Below, piece after piece: positions 19,890 through 30,349 of a DNA stretch of 64,000 nt. Origin of the DNA: Nannochloris sp. 'desiccata' (lineage: Eukaryota; Chlorophyta; Trebouxiophyceae; Chlorellales; Chlorellaceae); contig JAGTXX020000011.1 in NCBI GenBank assembly GCA_019044685.2, forward strand, positions 2,108,001-2,172,000, written 5' to 3'. Under the pieces are notes generated by a model. It did no database searches. It had not been told where the DNA came from and saw only the letters and a list, made by a program, of their open reading frames with translations. How positions within the stretch are numbered: the stretch's first letter is position 1; each line of letters opens with the position of its first letter. A program made the position numbers and the translations under genes.

Positions 19890-21634
19890 TTAACCAGCTT
19901 TCCATGTTTTCAACACCCCATCTTGTGAACAACTCGCCAACACATTCATTCTTGGGTGGTGAGTGATACCAATTGGCCCCTTTTCAGCCACCTGTACCTT
20001 GTGCACTAAATTCCCATGCGCAGCTGCAAAGCAATGCAACCAGCCAGATTCTGCCAAGAAGTAGATAAAATCACCACGTGGGGAGCAGGTGCACGCTACA
20101 TAATCACTCAATATATCTGCAGAGCTTGTTTTTCCAATATAACTTCTAATTACTTGGCCCTGTAAGGTCATTAGATAACCTGTAGGCGATTTTGTGCATA
20201 CAATAAGCTGATCTGCGTTTTGTGGGTTCGGGATAATGCCAAGAACTGCCACTTCGGCGCTTGATGTTGGCTGAGGTGGCTTGAGTACTGCTGTGCATTC
20301 ACAGCTCTTCAAATCCCAAACTCTTATTGTTGCATCAGACGACGCACTCACAACCACCGCCCCATCCTGTGCAAACACCGCATAATTAACATAGGAGGAA
20401 TGCCCACGAAATTCTTTCAGCATCCTGCCACTCTTAATACCATGTAAACGCAGCAGTCCGTCATAAGAACTCGATAAAACTTGAGAACCGTCACCAGAGA
20501 ACGACAACGATGTAATACCTTGTGTATGAGCCGCATCAAAACGGCGTAAACACTGCCCTGTCGACAATCTCCACACTTTGATCATACCATCTTGACTGCC
20601 AGAAGCTAAAAGCTCTCCGTCGTGTGAAAAGGCAAGGCAAAGGACAGCTGTATCGTGCATCATAAATTTCTCTTCATTTTGATAAGCAAGATCTTTCCTT
20701 AATTTGCCTGTACGGTGATCCCATACCTCAATAAATCCATCGACACTTCCCGAAACTAAGTATTGTCCATTTGGTGAGAAAACCGCGCATTCTGGGTGAC
20801 TTTTTGCTCCAAAACGGATTGTTCGATCAAGTGCAGTGGGGTGACGTTCTTCATCTTCAATTTCGACAGCAACCGTCCCTCTAAAAAGGTCAAAATTCGC
20901 ACCAGCAGGGATGGCACTTTGTTGTTGCTGCCATTTCAATGCCTGACCTATTAAAACCATTAATCGAGAAGGAGGAACTGCTGCAACTTCAGCGCTGATA
21001 GACGCCGCCAATGCAGTTCGTCTTTTTTCTCTGGTTGTGCCTTTGTAGAGCTCTTTTGTGTCTATAAATGTCCGAGTACAGAGGCGTTCTAGAGCGATGT
21101 ACCGTTCAGGTTGATCTTGTTGCATGCCAGAAAATACTTGGGTCTGTCGAAGCATGGCTCTGGCGGTGTCTGATTCTCGTAGCTCTAATAACTCTAATAC
21201 TACTTGTTCATAAAGGTCTTCTAGTTTATTTTTGGGTAGTTTCAAGTTGGATAGTTGTGGGAGGACTTGATCCCATCTACCTCCTCGAATATCTGCTAAA
21301 AAGTTATCAAGGTGGTCGACGGAATTTAAAATCACCTGGCTCTCACTCTGATAAAAAAAGCAAAACATGGGAGGTTAGAGTACTTCGTTGCTTCGGCAGA
21401 TAGATCAACCAGATGGCAATACATAGACTGATATGTAAAAGACTTGCCTGTAACGCTCGAAATGTATCTGCTAGTCCATTTTCTTTGCAAAATTGCAAGA
21501 TGACCTTGATCACACTAGAAATCGAAGAATTGGGGAGCTGTTAATGGTATGTTGAATACACAAATATTGGATGCATTATTTTAAGTAATGAATGTCTCCC
21601 ATACTTACTCAGTAGCTTCGATTTCAAGCGACAT
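19890..21634 (-). CDS. SMU1: SMU1, WD40 spliceosomal protein
   Basis: Spliceosomal B-complex WD40 protein that partners RED. Three exons: 21634-21609, 21514-21448 and 21347-19890, about 516 aa (human SMU1 is 513). The joined N-terminus reads MSLEIEATDVIKVILQFCKE, closely matching the conserved LisH start of SMU1. The CTLH region follows (NFLADIRGGRWDQVLPQLSN, LYEQVVLELLELRE), then the linker with KEKRRTALAASIS, VPPSRLMVLIGQALKWQQQQ and FDLFRGTVAVE. The WD40 propeller covers about residues 210-515 (SGSVDGFIEVWDHRTGK, SGSQDGMIKVWRLSTGQCLR, SASSDATIRVWDLKS, ASCSQDGVLKTWKAG). The second intron (21348-21447) starts with GC inside a perfect donor consensus (CAG then GCAAGT) and is needed for the frame. 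TGTAA lies 34 nt after the stop. Confidence 0.95.
21348..21447 (-). other. GC-AG intron in SMU1
   Basis: 100-nt intron with a GC donor (exon ...TTACAG, intron gcaagtctt) and acceptor TTTTTTTATCAG. The join RALQ to SESQVI is required to match the SMU1 protein family, and no alternative GT donor nearby keeps the frame without changing conserved residues. Confidence 0.85.
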
Positions 21635-21836
21635 TGTTCCAAATTTATTTTCAAAAAGTGATTAAAGTTCGGTATAATACCCTTGAATCTACCGTACTAA
21701 CACATGTATCTATGCATATTCCTAATGAATATAATTACATATCCATATGACCTCCTACCCTAAGCATTCAATAATTTTCTCCAACTTTTCTCAGCGCTCT
21801 GGCGGCCTCTACAGCTCTCGTCAATCAGCATAATGT

Positions 21837-21841
21837 TTACA
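21837..21841 (-). terminator. TGTAA polyadenylation signal candidate (AT-hook gene)
   Basis: TGTAA on the minus strand about 40 nt downstream of the stop codon of the AT-hook gene. Confidence 0.45.
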
Positions 21842-21880
21842 TTATTAAGTAAGTAAGTAAGTACGAGTTAGTAGTCAATA

Positions 21881-24171
21881 TCATACAAGGAAGTTCATAG
21901 CATCTTCTAACGCATCACTATCAAGACCAGACCCTAGCATCCCGTCTAAACCAACACCGTCGGGTGCATAAAGACCTCGGACAGCACCACCGACTCCGCC
22001 CGGTGGCACTGCAAATCCTCCATTCTGGCCAGGAAGTGAATCTAATGAAGAACTATAATGGTGTCTATCAAGTGGATGATTCATCATTGCATTGTTCCCA
22101 ACATCCAAAGACCCTGGTCGACTTTGGGGCGCAAGTTGGTGGCGGGTAAATTCAATTGGCAATCTACCTTCATAGCCTTTACTACTCTGTTCTTGTTCTT
22201 GTTGCATAAGTAACTTTTGTCTCCGTCGTTGAATCAACCCAAGTAGAATCTTTTTTTGTTGTTCTCGGGGCATTGCCGACAACTGAGCTTCTGCAGACTC
22301 GCCCAGCTCTGAGAGTAATCCCCGCAGAAAAGAGGCTCGCTTGACAGGGAGGAGAGTGCTAGTGTTATTAAGTGGCAAAGCATGGAGGGGTGTTGTTGAC
22401 TCCTCCCGCTGTAAAACATGTCCTGCTGTTGTTGTGGCGGTGGTGGTGGTGGGTGCGACGGCAGATAGGGGCACCATGGGGTTAAGACCATGCAACGGCT
22501 GCCTCTCTAGGGGTTGTTGTAGCTGCAGTCGCATCGGAGCGACATATTTAGCGTAATATTGCTGTATCAAGGCTGCTTGATGGGAAATGGATGACTGGAG
22601 CATCACGTGACGCTGTTGTGGTGTCATTTGAGACAGTAATTGCTTCACGATTTGCTGCTGCTCAGACCTGGGCAGCGCTGATAACAAAGGAGAAGGCATT
22701 ACCGCCGTAGATGGTTGTTGAACTAGCAGTCTATTCATACCATTACGATTACCACTACGAGCACCTATAAAGGGAGATTCTGGCATTAGTGGCACTCCAA
22801 GCTTCTCTTGCATTAACTGCTGTAGTAATGCTGCTCGTAAATGAGGCGGCGCTGATGCAATCTCCGACATTGCTTTCCTTTGATCCGGATTCGGGGCAAT
22901 TTTGTTTTGCTGCGATTGTTGGCGGTTGTGCCGTTGGTAAGGGTGGCCTGCAAAAGCACCTTTGCTGCCTGATCGAGCTTGTTGTTTGCTTGCAGTGCGG
23001 TGATGGCGACTGTAGTCATCGCCTAAATCCTCGCTGCAAAAAAAAAACGAAAATTAGAAATAATAGATTATAAATTAACTAAGCTGTCACCGTTGATTAT
23101 ATCAATGCTGCCGCTTTAATACCAAGATATATTTATAAATATTTCTTTCACCTCTTACCTAGAATACCCCACGTCATTATCGTCCAGCTCACCAGCACCA
23201 CCGCCAAGAAGGGCCAATGCCAAACCCTTGGAACCACCAAGAGGCAATCTGCCATATGCTGCTTGTTTTAACCGAGTGATACTCGCTCTACTCGTTTTAG
23301 GGCATGTTTTCAACTCACTGCGGAGTTTTCTAGGCCAGGGAGTGTCTAAAGAGCAGGGAATCACCTCTTGAGGACGCCCCTGTGGCAAACACTGTTGTGG
23401 CGGTGGATTCCTTGCTGCTGGTGTACATACTTGATGTTGTACTTCCCAAGGCATTGGTAGTCTTTCCTTGTGGGCTGGAAATTTAACATGTGCATTTTTA
23501 GGCGGTCTTCCACGCCGCGGTCCTGGTTGTTGAATCCCCACAGCAGCAGCAATTTCGTAGCTACTCTGTGAATTTTGTTTCCTTCTTTTCTTCCGTTGCC
23601 CACTTTGATTTGACTTTTGATCGTCATCCGAGCTGTATCCCTCGAGTTCGTCTACATTGAAGGTTCGTCTAAGGCTAGATTTGCGGACAGGGCGTTGAGA
23701 AGGTAGAGGTCCTACAGCTGGAGAGTTTCTTGGTTCTTCTTTAGAACCGGTGTGAGGCAATACCGGCAGATTTATCGATGTAGGTCCAGTTTTAGGATAC
23801 CAATTAGGCACCAACGTAGTCATGTCTAGCGATTCTTTTGGCAGAGTAGATAATAGATTGTTTGGATTGTTGATTATTACGGTAGGAGGAGCTTTTTCAA
23901 TTGGCACCATTAGCGCGGCAGCTCCATTGAAAATACTTTGTCTTTGATCAAGGGCTCTTTGGGTAGTGTGTGCATCATCTTGTCCAGATATAAATTCTTG
24001 AGATGTTCCTAAAGGGTTTGTGCTTAGGGCCTGCAGGGATGTGGTTGTTTATGTTTGGATAGTACACAAAAGATATAAATTGATTATTATTGGCAATCAT
24101 AGCAATAAAACGCATCAAGTGCTCATTTGGACGCTGCCAGAACATACCATTTTATCTGATAAATTACACAT
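21881..24171 (-). CDS. AT-hook, Gln/Met-rich putative nuclear protein
   Basis: Not recognised as a known family. My model has three coding exons: 24171-24148, 24030-23159 and 23033-21881, about 682 aa. The first in-frame ATG is 24171 (MCNLSDKM); the frame stays open upstream to about 24310, so a longer first exon or an extra upstream exon is possible. Visible parts: an acidic/basic segment FNVDELEGYSSDDDQKS, a likely nuclear signal GQRKKRRKQN, an AT-hook PRRGRPPKNAH (DNA minor-groove binding), a conserved-looking block KERLPMPWEVQHQV, and a Gln-rich C-terminal half with two similar helical repeats (LPRSEQQQIVKQLLSQM and MPREQQKKILLGLIQRRRQK). The composition suggests a chromatin or transcription cofactor; that is inference. 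A TGTAA lies 40 nt after the stop. Confidence 0.6.
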
Positions 24172-24309
24172 GCGATTTATACTTGGATAAGCTCCTCCCT
24201 GTGCTGTAAGCGGCGTTTTCCCATCGGTCAAGGCAAGATGTTTTTTATCCGCTTTGTCGTCCTCCTGTAGGGCGTATCCTGGGCCTTTATAGGATGAATC
24301 CAGAAACAA

Positions 24310-24661
24310 CGATCATAAAGAGTTTTTTGTTAGGCCGAGAGGCACTGCAGTTGCTGCAATTTCTCTTGCTTTTCAAATAAGTTTTCCTGACCCACACCGA
24401 TCTGAGATCCGATCTCGCCGTGACGGCGCACACGCAGCTCACTGAGTCCGGATCAAAGTGGAAATGAGGACTTTTGGAAGCAGCTGCTGTGAAAACAAGA
24501 GCTTGTGGCCGGTCAGAAAACGCAGCTTTGAGCACAAAATGCAATCCTAACTCACGATCACATGCTTGATTCTCATACCAGCAGTATTGCCAGGCATAGG
24601 CCACCCTGGTTTGTCATTCTGAATATTCCCTTGATCACATTAATCGTTTAAAGATTCAAAA
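24310..24661. promoter_or_regulatory. Divergent upstream region
   Basis: About 350 nt between the AT-hook gene (minus) and the PL14-like gene (plus). It contains an open minus-strand frame at 24287-24604 that does not resemble a protein family and is not counted as a gene. It probably holds both promoters. Confidence 0.35.
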
Positions 24662-25738
24662 ATGTCTTCAGAAATGAAGGGCTCTGGTTGGCAAACAGCG
24701 TTTATTCTTTTGATCGCAATAGCAGCAATAGGCGGAATAACGTATGCAGCCATCAGACTTCGCCCTGATGGGGAGCGGTGGACTGGCAGTGGCGGTGCTC
24801 AATCGGAAGGCCGGTTTTGTGCTTCCTCTTGCCCAGACTGCCCAACAAACGTCCCTCTGCCCCAAACATCCCCTCTTCCCATCCCGAAACTTAGTAAAGG
24901 TACCTCGCCCTGGTTTATCTCTACAAATATAGCACCTGCCCCTAGAATTTCAATCGTTCGGAATATTACAGGAGGTGCCGCTCTCAGAGTTGATTATGCG
25001 CCTTACGCAGTGAGCACAGACTCTGGAGTAAACTTCAAAGCCAATCCCGTCATTTTGAACAATTCCCTACCATCTGATAGTGCTATTCTACGGTATAGTG
25101 TCTATTTTCCTCCTGACTTTCCTTGGACAAAGGGAGGAAAGCTTCCGGGGTTTTGCATCTCCGACACGGCAGATGGCTGTGCGACTGGCTCTCGATGGAG
25201 TAACGGGTCTGGCTCTGTCCGTGTTATGTTTCGGCAGGAAGGTCGTGCTATAGGCTACGTGTATGTACCTCTACAGGTAGCTGGTGCAAGCCCAGGGCTT
25301 GATGGGATAGCTGCAGTTGCCGCTGCTCAAGGCCCAGAATTTCAAAAAGTTTCTAATTTACCTTCTTACACGTTAAGCGGGATTGATCTATGGTGTAAGG
25401 CCTCTGGAGGGCTACAATTCCAGGCTGGGGAATGGAATAATGTTACTTTGTTGTTAAGATTGAATGATATAGGGCAGAGCAATGGCGTCGTGAGTCTGAC
25501 GGTGAATGAACAGACGAGGCAGATGAATGATATGATTTGGCGAATAGATAAGAAAGTAGGAATTAATAAACTGATATTTGCTACATTCTTTGGTGGGAAT
25601 AATCCTGGGTGGATGATAAGGGAACCCACCTTTAGTTTATTTAGAAATTTTGGGTTTGCTGCTCCTGCTGCTGAGACTGCAGAGGCACCGACTCCGACAG
25701 CGACAGCAGGGGGGTTGACTGCTTCAACAAATACATGA
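24662..25738 (+). CDS. Polysaccharide lyase family 14-like protein, membrane-anchored
   Basis: Single exon, 358 aa. The N-terminus has a signal anchor at about residues 11-31 (AFILLIAIAAIGGITYAAI), so this is probably a type II membrane or cleaved secreted protein. A short Cys/Pro-rich linker follows (CASSCPDCPTNVP). From about residue 80 to 335 the sequence matches the PL14 (glucuronan/alginate lyase) beta-jelly-roll: LRYSVYFPPDFPWTKGGKLP, GSVRVMFRQEGRAIGYVYVP, GEWNNVTLLLRLND and FATFFGGNNPGW. The family cleaves uronic-acid polysaccharides by beta-elimination and occurs in fungi, molluscs, chloroviruses and algae. The KGGKLPG and FFGG motifs are intact, but I cannot confirm catalytic residues or substrate. 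The tail is Thr/Ala-rich low complexity. Confidence 0.78.
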   Translation: MSSEMKGSGWQTAFILLIAIAAIGGITYAAIRLRPDGERWTGSGGAQSEGRFCASSCPDCPTNVPLPQTSPLPIPKLSKGTSPWFISTNIAPAPRISIVRNITGGAALRVDYAPYAVSTDSGVNFKANPVILNNSLPSDSAILRYSVYFPPDFPWTKGGKLPGFCISDTADGCATGSRWSNGSGSVRVMFRQEGRAIGYVYVPLQVAGASPGLDGIAAVAAAQGPEFQKVSNLPSYTLSGIDLWCKASGGLQFQAGEWNNVTLLLRLNDIGQSNGVVSLTVNEQTRQMNDMIWRIDKKVGINKLIFATFFGGNNPGWMIREPTFSLFRNFGFAAPAAETAEAPTPTATAGGLTASTNT

Positions 25739-25767
25739 ATAACTTTCTTTATAAACTACATAAGTAT

Positions 25768-25813
25768 TTACTTACTTACTTACTTACTCACTTACTCACT
25801 TACTCACTTACTC

Positions 25814-25877
<64 letters not shown>
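25768..25877 (+). repeat. (CTTA)n microsatellite
   Basis: About 110 nt of tandem CTTA/ACTT tetranucleotide with interspersed CTCA variants in the middle. It lies between two converging genes (the PL14-like lyase and the ABC transporter). A short direct repeat, GTTTATTAAAATA, follows at 25881-25905. Confidence 0.97.
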
Positions 25878-25947
25878 GTAGTTTATTAAAATAGTTTATT
25901 AAAATCAATACATTTATAATTTTTCCATCATTATTCTCGTCTCGTCT

Positions 25948-28255
25948 CTAAGAAGCGCTCAATGTCAATGCTTGACTGCTCACCAATTTGGCATACCTCC
26001 CTCCTTTCAATGCAACCAACTCAGCATGGGTTCCACTTTCCTTCACCTGTCCATCCTCCATAAGCAAAATCTGTCCTGCAGACTGCACAGTCGACAATCG
26101 ATGAGCAATGACCAATACGGTCCTACCTTCTACCAAATTATCAATAGCTTGTTGCACCAGCCTCTCGCTTTCAGTATCTAAATGACTCGTCGCTTCATCA
26201 AGAATTAATATCGGCGCATCCTTCAATAACGCACGTGCAAGGGCAATACGTTGGCGTTGACCTCCGGAAAGAAGCCCCCCTCGCTCACCGACAACTGATT
26301 CATACCCTTGAGGCAATAAAGAAATAAACTCGTGTGCGTTTGCTGCCCTTGCAGCCCGTTCTACATCTTCTTTTGTTGCAGTTGATTTTCCGTAGGCAAT
26401 GTTATCGTAGATAGTACCATTAAATAAGACGGGTTCCTGGGTCAATCCAGTAACACAATCAACCCAATCTTTTCTTGAGAAATTTTTAATTGGAATGCCG
26501 TTCAAAGAAATTTCCCCATTATCTGGTTGATAGAGTCTTTCTAATAATGATGCAACTGTGCTTTTGCCTGCCCCGCTGCGTCCGACGAGGGCTGTGACTT
26601 TGCCACGTGGAAGGGTTAAAGAAAGATTGTCGATAACTTTGACCGCCGGTCGAGCAGGGTAACTGAAATCTAAATTTGAGACGGAAATTTCACCTCGTCG
26701 AGCTGCTTCTACAGCTGTAATCTTTTCTTCTTGTTGAAGATTTGAGGAACTTTCATCTTCGTCCTCTGAAGATGAAAAAGCAGGGCAAGTATCCCCTTGA
26801 AGATACTCATTTGCAACATCCCACCAAGCGCCAGGTGGCAAACTCTCAGCCATTGATTCGTCAGTTTTCATCTCGGACAACACTTTTTGAACTCTGGATA
26901 GCGCCGCTTTCGCTTGCCGTGCATCTGTCCACGATTGAAGCAACCCTTGCGTCGCAAATATTAGAGAAAACGTAAACCCAATGGCAGAAAGTAATATTCG
27001 CAGTGGAATTAGCTTTTGATTGACAAGATACCCTCCAAATGCATACAATGCAAGCAAAGAGGCATGTATTGCACCTCTATTTAAACATTCTAACAGGGCC
27101 TTAGCTCTAGAAAATCCCATCCCGCTATGATAGGCGTCCATTACTACATTTGCATACCGCTCTCTCTCTAAAGCTTCTCCAGCAAAAATACGAACGGTAC
27201 GAACTTGGGAGACAGTTTCATCAACACATGCAGCCATACGTGCTTGTGCTTGAGCGCTTGCTTGCTCAAATACTTTAGATTGACGCCGGTAGAGCCAAGC
27301 AATAGCAGCTGTGGCGATGATCACACCCGCCATTATCGGACCAAGTCTCCAGGAGAGCCAAAACAAGACTAAAACTGATCCTGAGGCTTCAGCAAGGGCT
27401 CTAAAACCTCTATCTCGTGATACATTTGCAAAAACAAACGTTCTCAAGGCTTCCAAGTCCTTAGAGAGGAGATTTGTGATCTCAGATGCTCGATGTCGGT
27501 CAAAAAATTCAATTTTTTGCATTAAAACAACTCGAAATGCTTCTAATCTAAGCGAGGCTTGGACCTTCTCACCAACAGCACAGACCTGTTTGATGTAAAC
27601 TTGAGATAGTAATGGTTCGACGGTGTAGATGGCCAGCATTATAGCTAGCAGTTTGCTGTAATTTTCAAAAGGTTTATTCTTAACCAGCGTTTCGAAAAGT
27701 AAACCTGAAATAACTGGACTAGCTAAATTGCTTGCCACACAGACTAATAGACATACTCCACCTATGGCTAAATGTCTTTTTTGTTGGAGTATTAAGGACC
27801 AGATGTATGTATTGTCTAGTGGTGCTCTAGGGGTGTTTTCGTAGTAATCAGCACCAGCAGCGGTGGGAGCGGGGGTTGCTCCGTTGGTGTGCTTGGCAGG
27901 AGGAGCAGCAGCAGCAACTACAGGAGAAATCGACTCTCCACTGTAAAGAAAAAGTAAATAGTTCGACGATTTATGGGATGTTAATGCTGGGCAAATAACA
28001 GGGGAAAGCTTTGGGTGATCACACTTGCAACGATGAACAGCGTTGTCACCAAAACAAACTAAACTTTAAGATCACAACTTACTTTGAAGCACTGTTTACA
28101 ATACTTACACGACGACTCGCCGGATGTATAATGAGGCTACTTGGCTGGTATTGCGGCCTTGAATTGCCAGAGCGAGCAGTAAAAATACGTCCATGTTGTA
28201 TCAACGATTTCAATGGTTTAAATGGCATATGGCAAGCCATAGCTGTCGCCCGCAT
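25948..28255 (-). CDS. Half-size ABC transporter, TAP/ABCB type, probably organellar
   Basis: ATP-driven exporter half-transporter. The main exon is 27940-25948; a first exon ends at 28109. The transmembrane region includes about six helices (LAIGGVCLLVCVASNLASPV, SVLVLFWLSWRLGPIMAGVI, ILLSAIGFTFSLIFATQGLL). The nucleotide-binding domain has Walker A GRSGAGKST, signature LLSGGQRQRIALARALL, Walker B ILILDEATSHLDTES and H-loop VIAHRLST. The layout resembles TAP-like ABCB proteins, including the plastid ABCB26 type. The N-terminus is ambiguous. With acceptor ACAG/TGGAG, the frame extends to ATG 28194 (MDVFLLLALAIQGRN), about 692 aa. With a second acceptor seven bases further in (GGAGAG/TCG), it extends to the first ATG at 28255, giving a transit-peptide-like MRATAMACHMPFKPLKS. 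The span given uses the outer ATG. Confidence 0.9.
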
Positions 28256-28458
28256 CTTGCTCGGCCTCAGTGCGTTAATTGCGATATTAAGAGAAAGAAG
28301 ATGTTATAATTCAGGGGTTTCTGTGCGAGTTAAATTTCAGATATTGGTTCGATTGCAGATTTTCGTTCGGCTCTTGCTGCACTTTTAAAGCAAACTGCGT
28401 AAAGTGACTTTATGCAGCAGTCTCGACTGTGTTAGCTCTATCTATTCGAAACAAAAGA

Positions 28459-28463
28459 TTACA
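28459..28463 (-). terminator. TGTAA polyadenylation signal candidate (KRR1)
   Basis: TGTAA on the minus strand about 32 nt downstream of the KRR1 stop codon. Confidence 0.5.
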
Positions 28464-28494
28464 AATCTGAAAACCTATGCACTAACACGTGAAA

Positions 28495-29916
28495 TTACTC
28501 CGAATAACTATCCTTCCTCTTCTTTTTCGGCTCCTTCTTCTCCTTCTTCTCTTTCTTCCTTTTCTTCTTGTCACCGTCTCCACTGTCGCTGTCTCCAGAC
28601 TTGCGCTTCTTCTTCTTACTTCCCTCTGCATTTCCATCTGCTAAATACCGTGATACATCAACATCCCCCTTACGAAGACCCTCTCGTTCAGCGCGTTGCC
28701 CCTTTTTCAATTTCGCTGCAAGAGCCTTGACATCACCGTTGTTGTTTCCATCGCCGCCACCAACTGCAGCCATCTTGCCTTCTTTGGGGGCAATAAACGC
28801 TGCTTCTCTCTGTCTTTGACGTTCCTCCACCTTGGCAGCTTGACGTTCTTCTTGTTGCGCCTTTGCACGGGCTTGTTTCTGTTCTTGAGACATGAAATAC
28901 TCGCCACTTTCCAGCGCCAAATCCACCTTGCTCGGTTGAATAGGAGGTGGGAAGGGAGTATACACCTTCTTTTCGCGTATTTTTTTAGGTTTCTTACGCT
29001 GTACATTCTTCTTCTTAAAATTAGGTAAGAATCTCTGCCAATTCTCTTCAGCTAAAGCAGGATCTTTCGCTAATTCTCTCTTGATCATTAATTCTTTGAT
29101 GTGATAAATCGGGTGAATGTTTTTTATACAGTCCTCAGCAATACGTCGTAAGATTTTAAGCCCTTTAAAAGGCCCCATAGCAGAAACAGTTGTACCTTGT
29201 ACTAAAATATAGCACCCAGTCAGCAACTCCAAAGCTTTTAGAGTTGCCCCGTTAGGACCGATTAATCTTTGCCGTCTTTTTGTAAACTTTTCTTTATTTC
29301 TCACTAATCCACCAATTTTTATGATATCGCACTGCATATCATCGTCTAGAACCTTTAATGCTTGTTGGGCAGGTACGCTACGTGCTAGGAGCTTGATTAA
29401 ATCCCGAGCTTTCATAATAATATAAGGATCGTATGTCTTGCGGGTAGTTTTTACCGTCATGCTACCTTCTACTAAATTAAGCTCACAGGCAATCCCATGA
29501 TCTTTTAAAGCACGTGTAACCATCGGCCATACTTCACGTAGATGCTTTTCTCTATATTTAGGAAAGAGAGTGGCGAAAGAACTCTCTTCTAGTAATCCCG
29601 TCGGGTTTTCATCCTTGGTGAAAGGTTTAATGGCCCAATGATCAATGCCATCATGATCCCAAGGCTTTGGTTTATCATGCTGCGATGAAATTGGGGAAGG
29701 AATAGGTGAGCGGCACGTTTATGAATATAACTTTCTAAGCATGTGGCATCTGCAAAATTAATTAAGATGCAGGCATGCAAGCAGAAAAGGATGAATTTCT
29801 TAAAAGTGCATACAACCCATATTACATACCTTTCCCTTCTTCTTAGGTGGGCGTTGTTCCTCGCCATTTGCGTTCACCGCCGGACCAGCCTCAGGCTCCT
29901 CCTCTGGTCTTGACAT
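28495..29916 (-). CDS. KRR1: KRR1 small-subunit processome component
   Basis: KH-domain nucleolar protein needed for 18S rRNA processing and 40S assembly. Two exons, 29916-29830 and 29679-28495, phase-0 intron, about 423 aa. The N-terminus [20 protein letters not shown] is followed by [18 protein letters not shown] and [17 protein letters not shown], highly characteristic of KRR1. The degenerate first KH and the second KH domain follow ([59 protein letters not shown]). The [20 protein letters not shown] segment is also conserved in the family. The C-terminal 150 residues are Lys/Glu-rich nucleolar-type low complexity. Longer than yeast (316) and human (381) because of that tail. TGTAA lies 32 nt after the stop. 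Confidence 0.96.
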
Positions 29917-30349
29917 TTTATATTAAATTCTCCTTCTCTTTTGGTAATGGCGCTTCTAAACTGTAGAATGGGGTATTTTCATGAATTTGAAATAAGCCAT
30001 TGTCAGCGAGAATGTGATTTATACGATAAAAGTAGCGCGAGAAACTGGAATTTTAATTATTTCCAGCTCTTCGATTGAATTCAACTTGGCAAGCTCATGG
30101 CAAAGACCCTGGGACTGCAAGGACCTTATTCCTTCACATTCCTATCGCTGCCGCATTAAAGATTTAATTTAAAGGGCAACTGGAGTGGCGATGGTGTGCA
30201 CAATGGTTTAAATAAGTTTTAAAAACATCCTTAATCTTTTATTTAAATAATACAAAGAATACTTTCGTCAGTAGGAGATACCCCTAAAACATCAACAGTA
30301 CATATTCCTCTAGTTAACGTTTCGAAGAACATAGCCCAAAAGAGCCGCG
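29917..30349. promoter_or_regulatory. Divergent promoter region
   Basis: 433 nt between KRR1 (minus) and the TPR-like gene (plus). No gene is seen. It includes an A+T-rich block around 30160-30260 closer to the TPR start. No clear TATA element can be assigned. Confidence 0.4.

Noticed and set aside
24287..24604. 105-codon minus-strand open frame upstream of the AT-hook gene
   Set aside because: In a different frame from the AT-hook exon, no family resemblance and a Cys/Ser-rich random-looking composition; treated as promoter region.
25768..25877. Possible CRISPR-like array
   Set aside because: Simple tetranucleotide microsatellite without spacers, in a nuclear genome.
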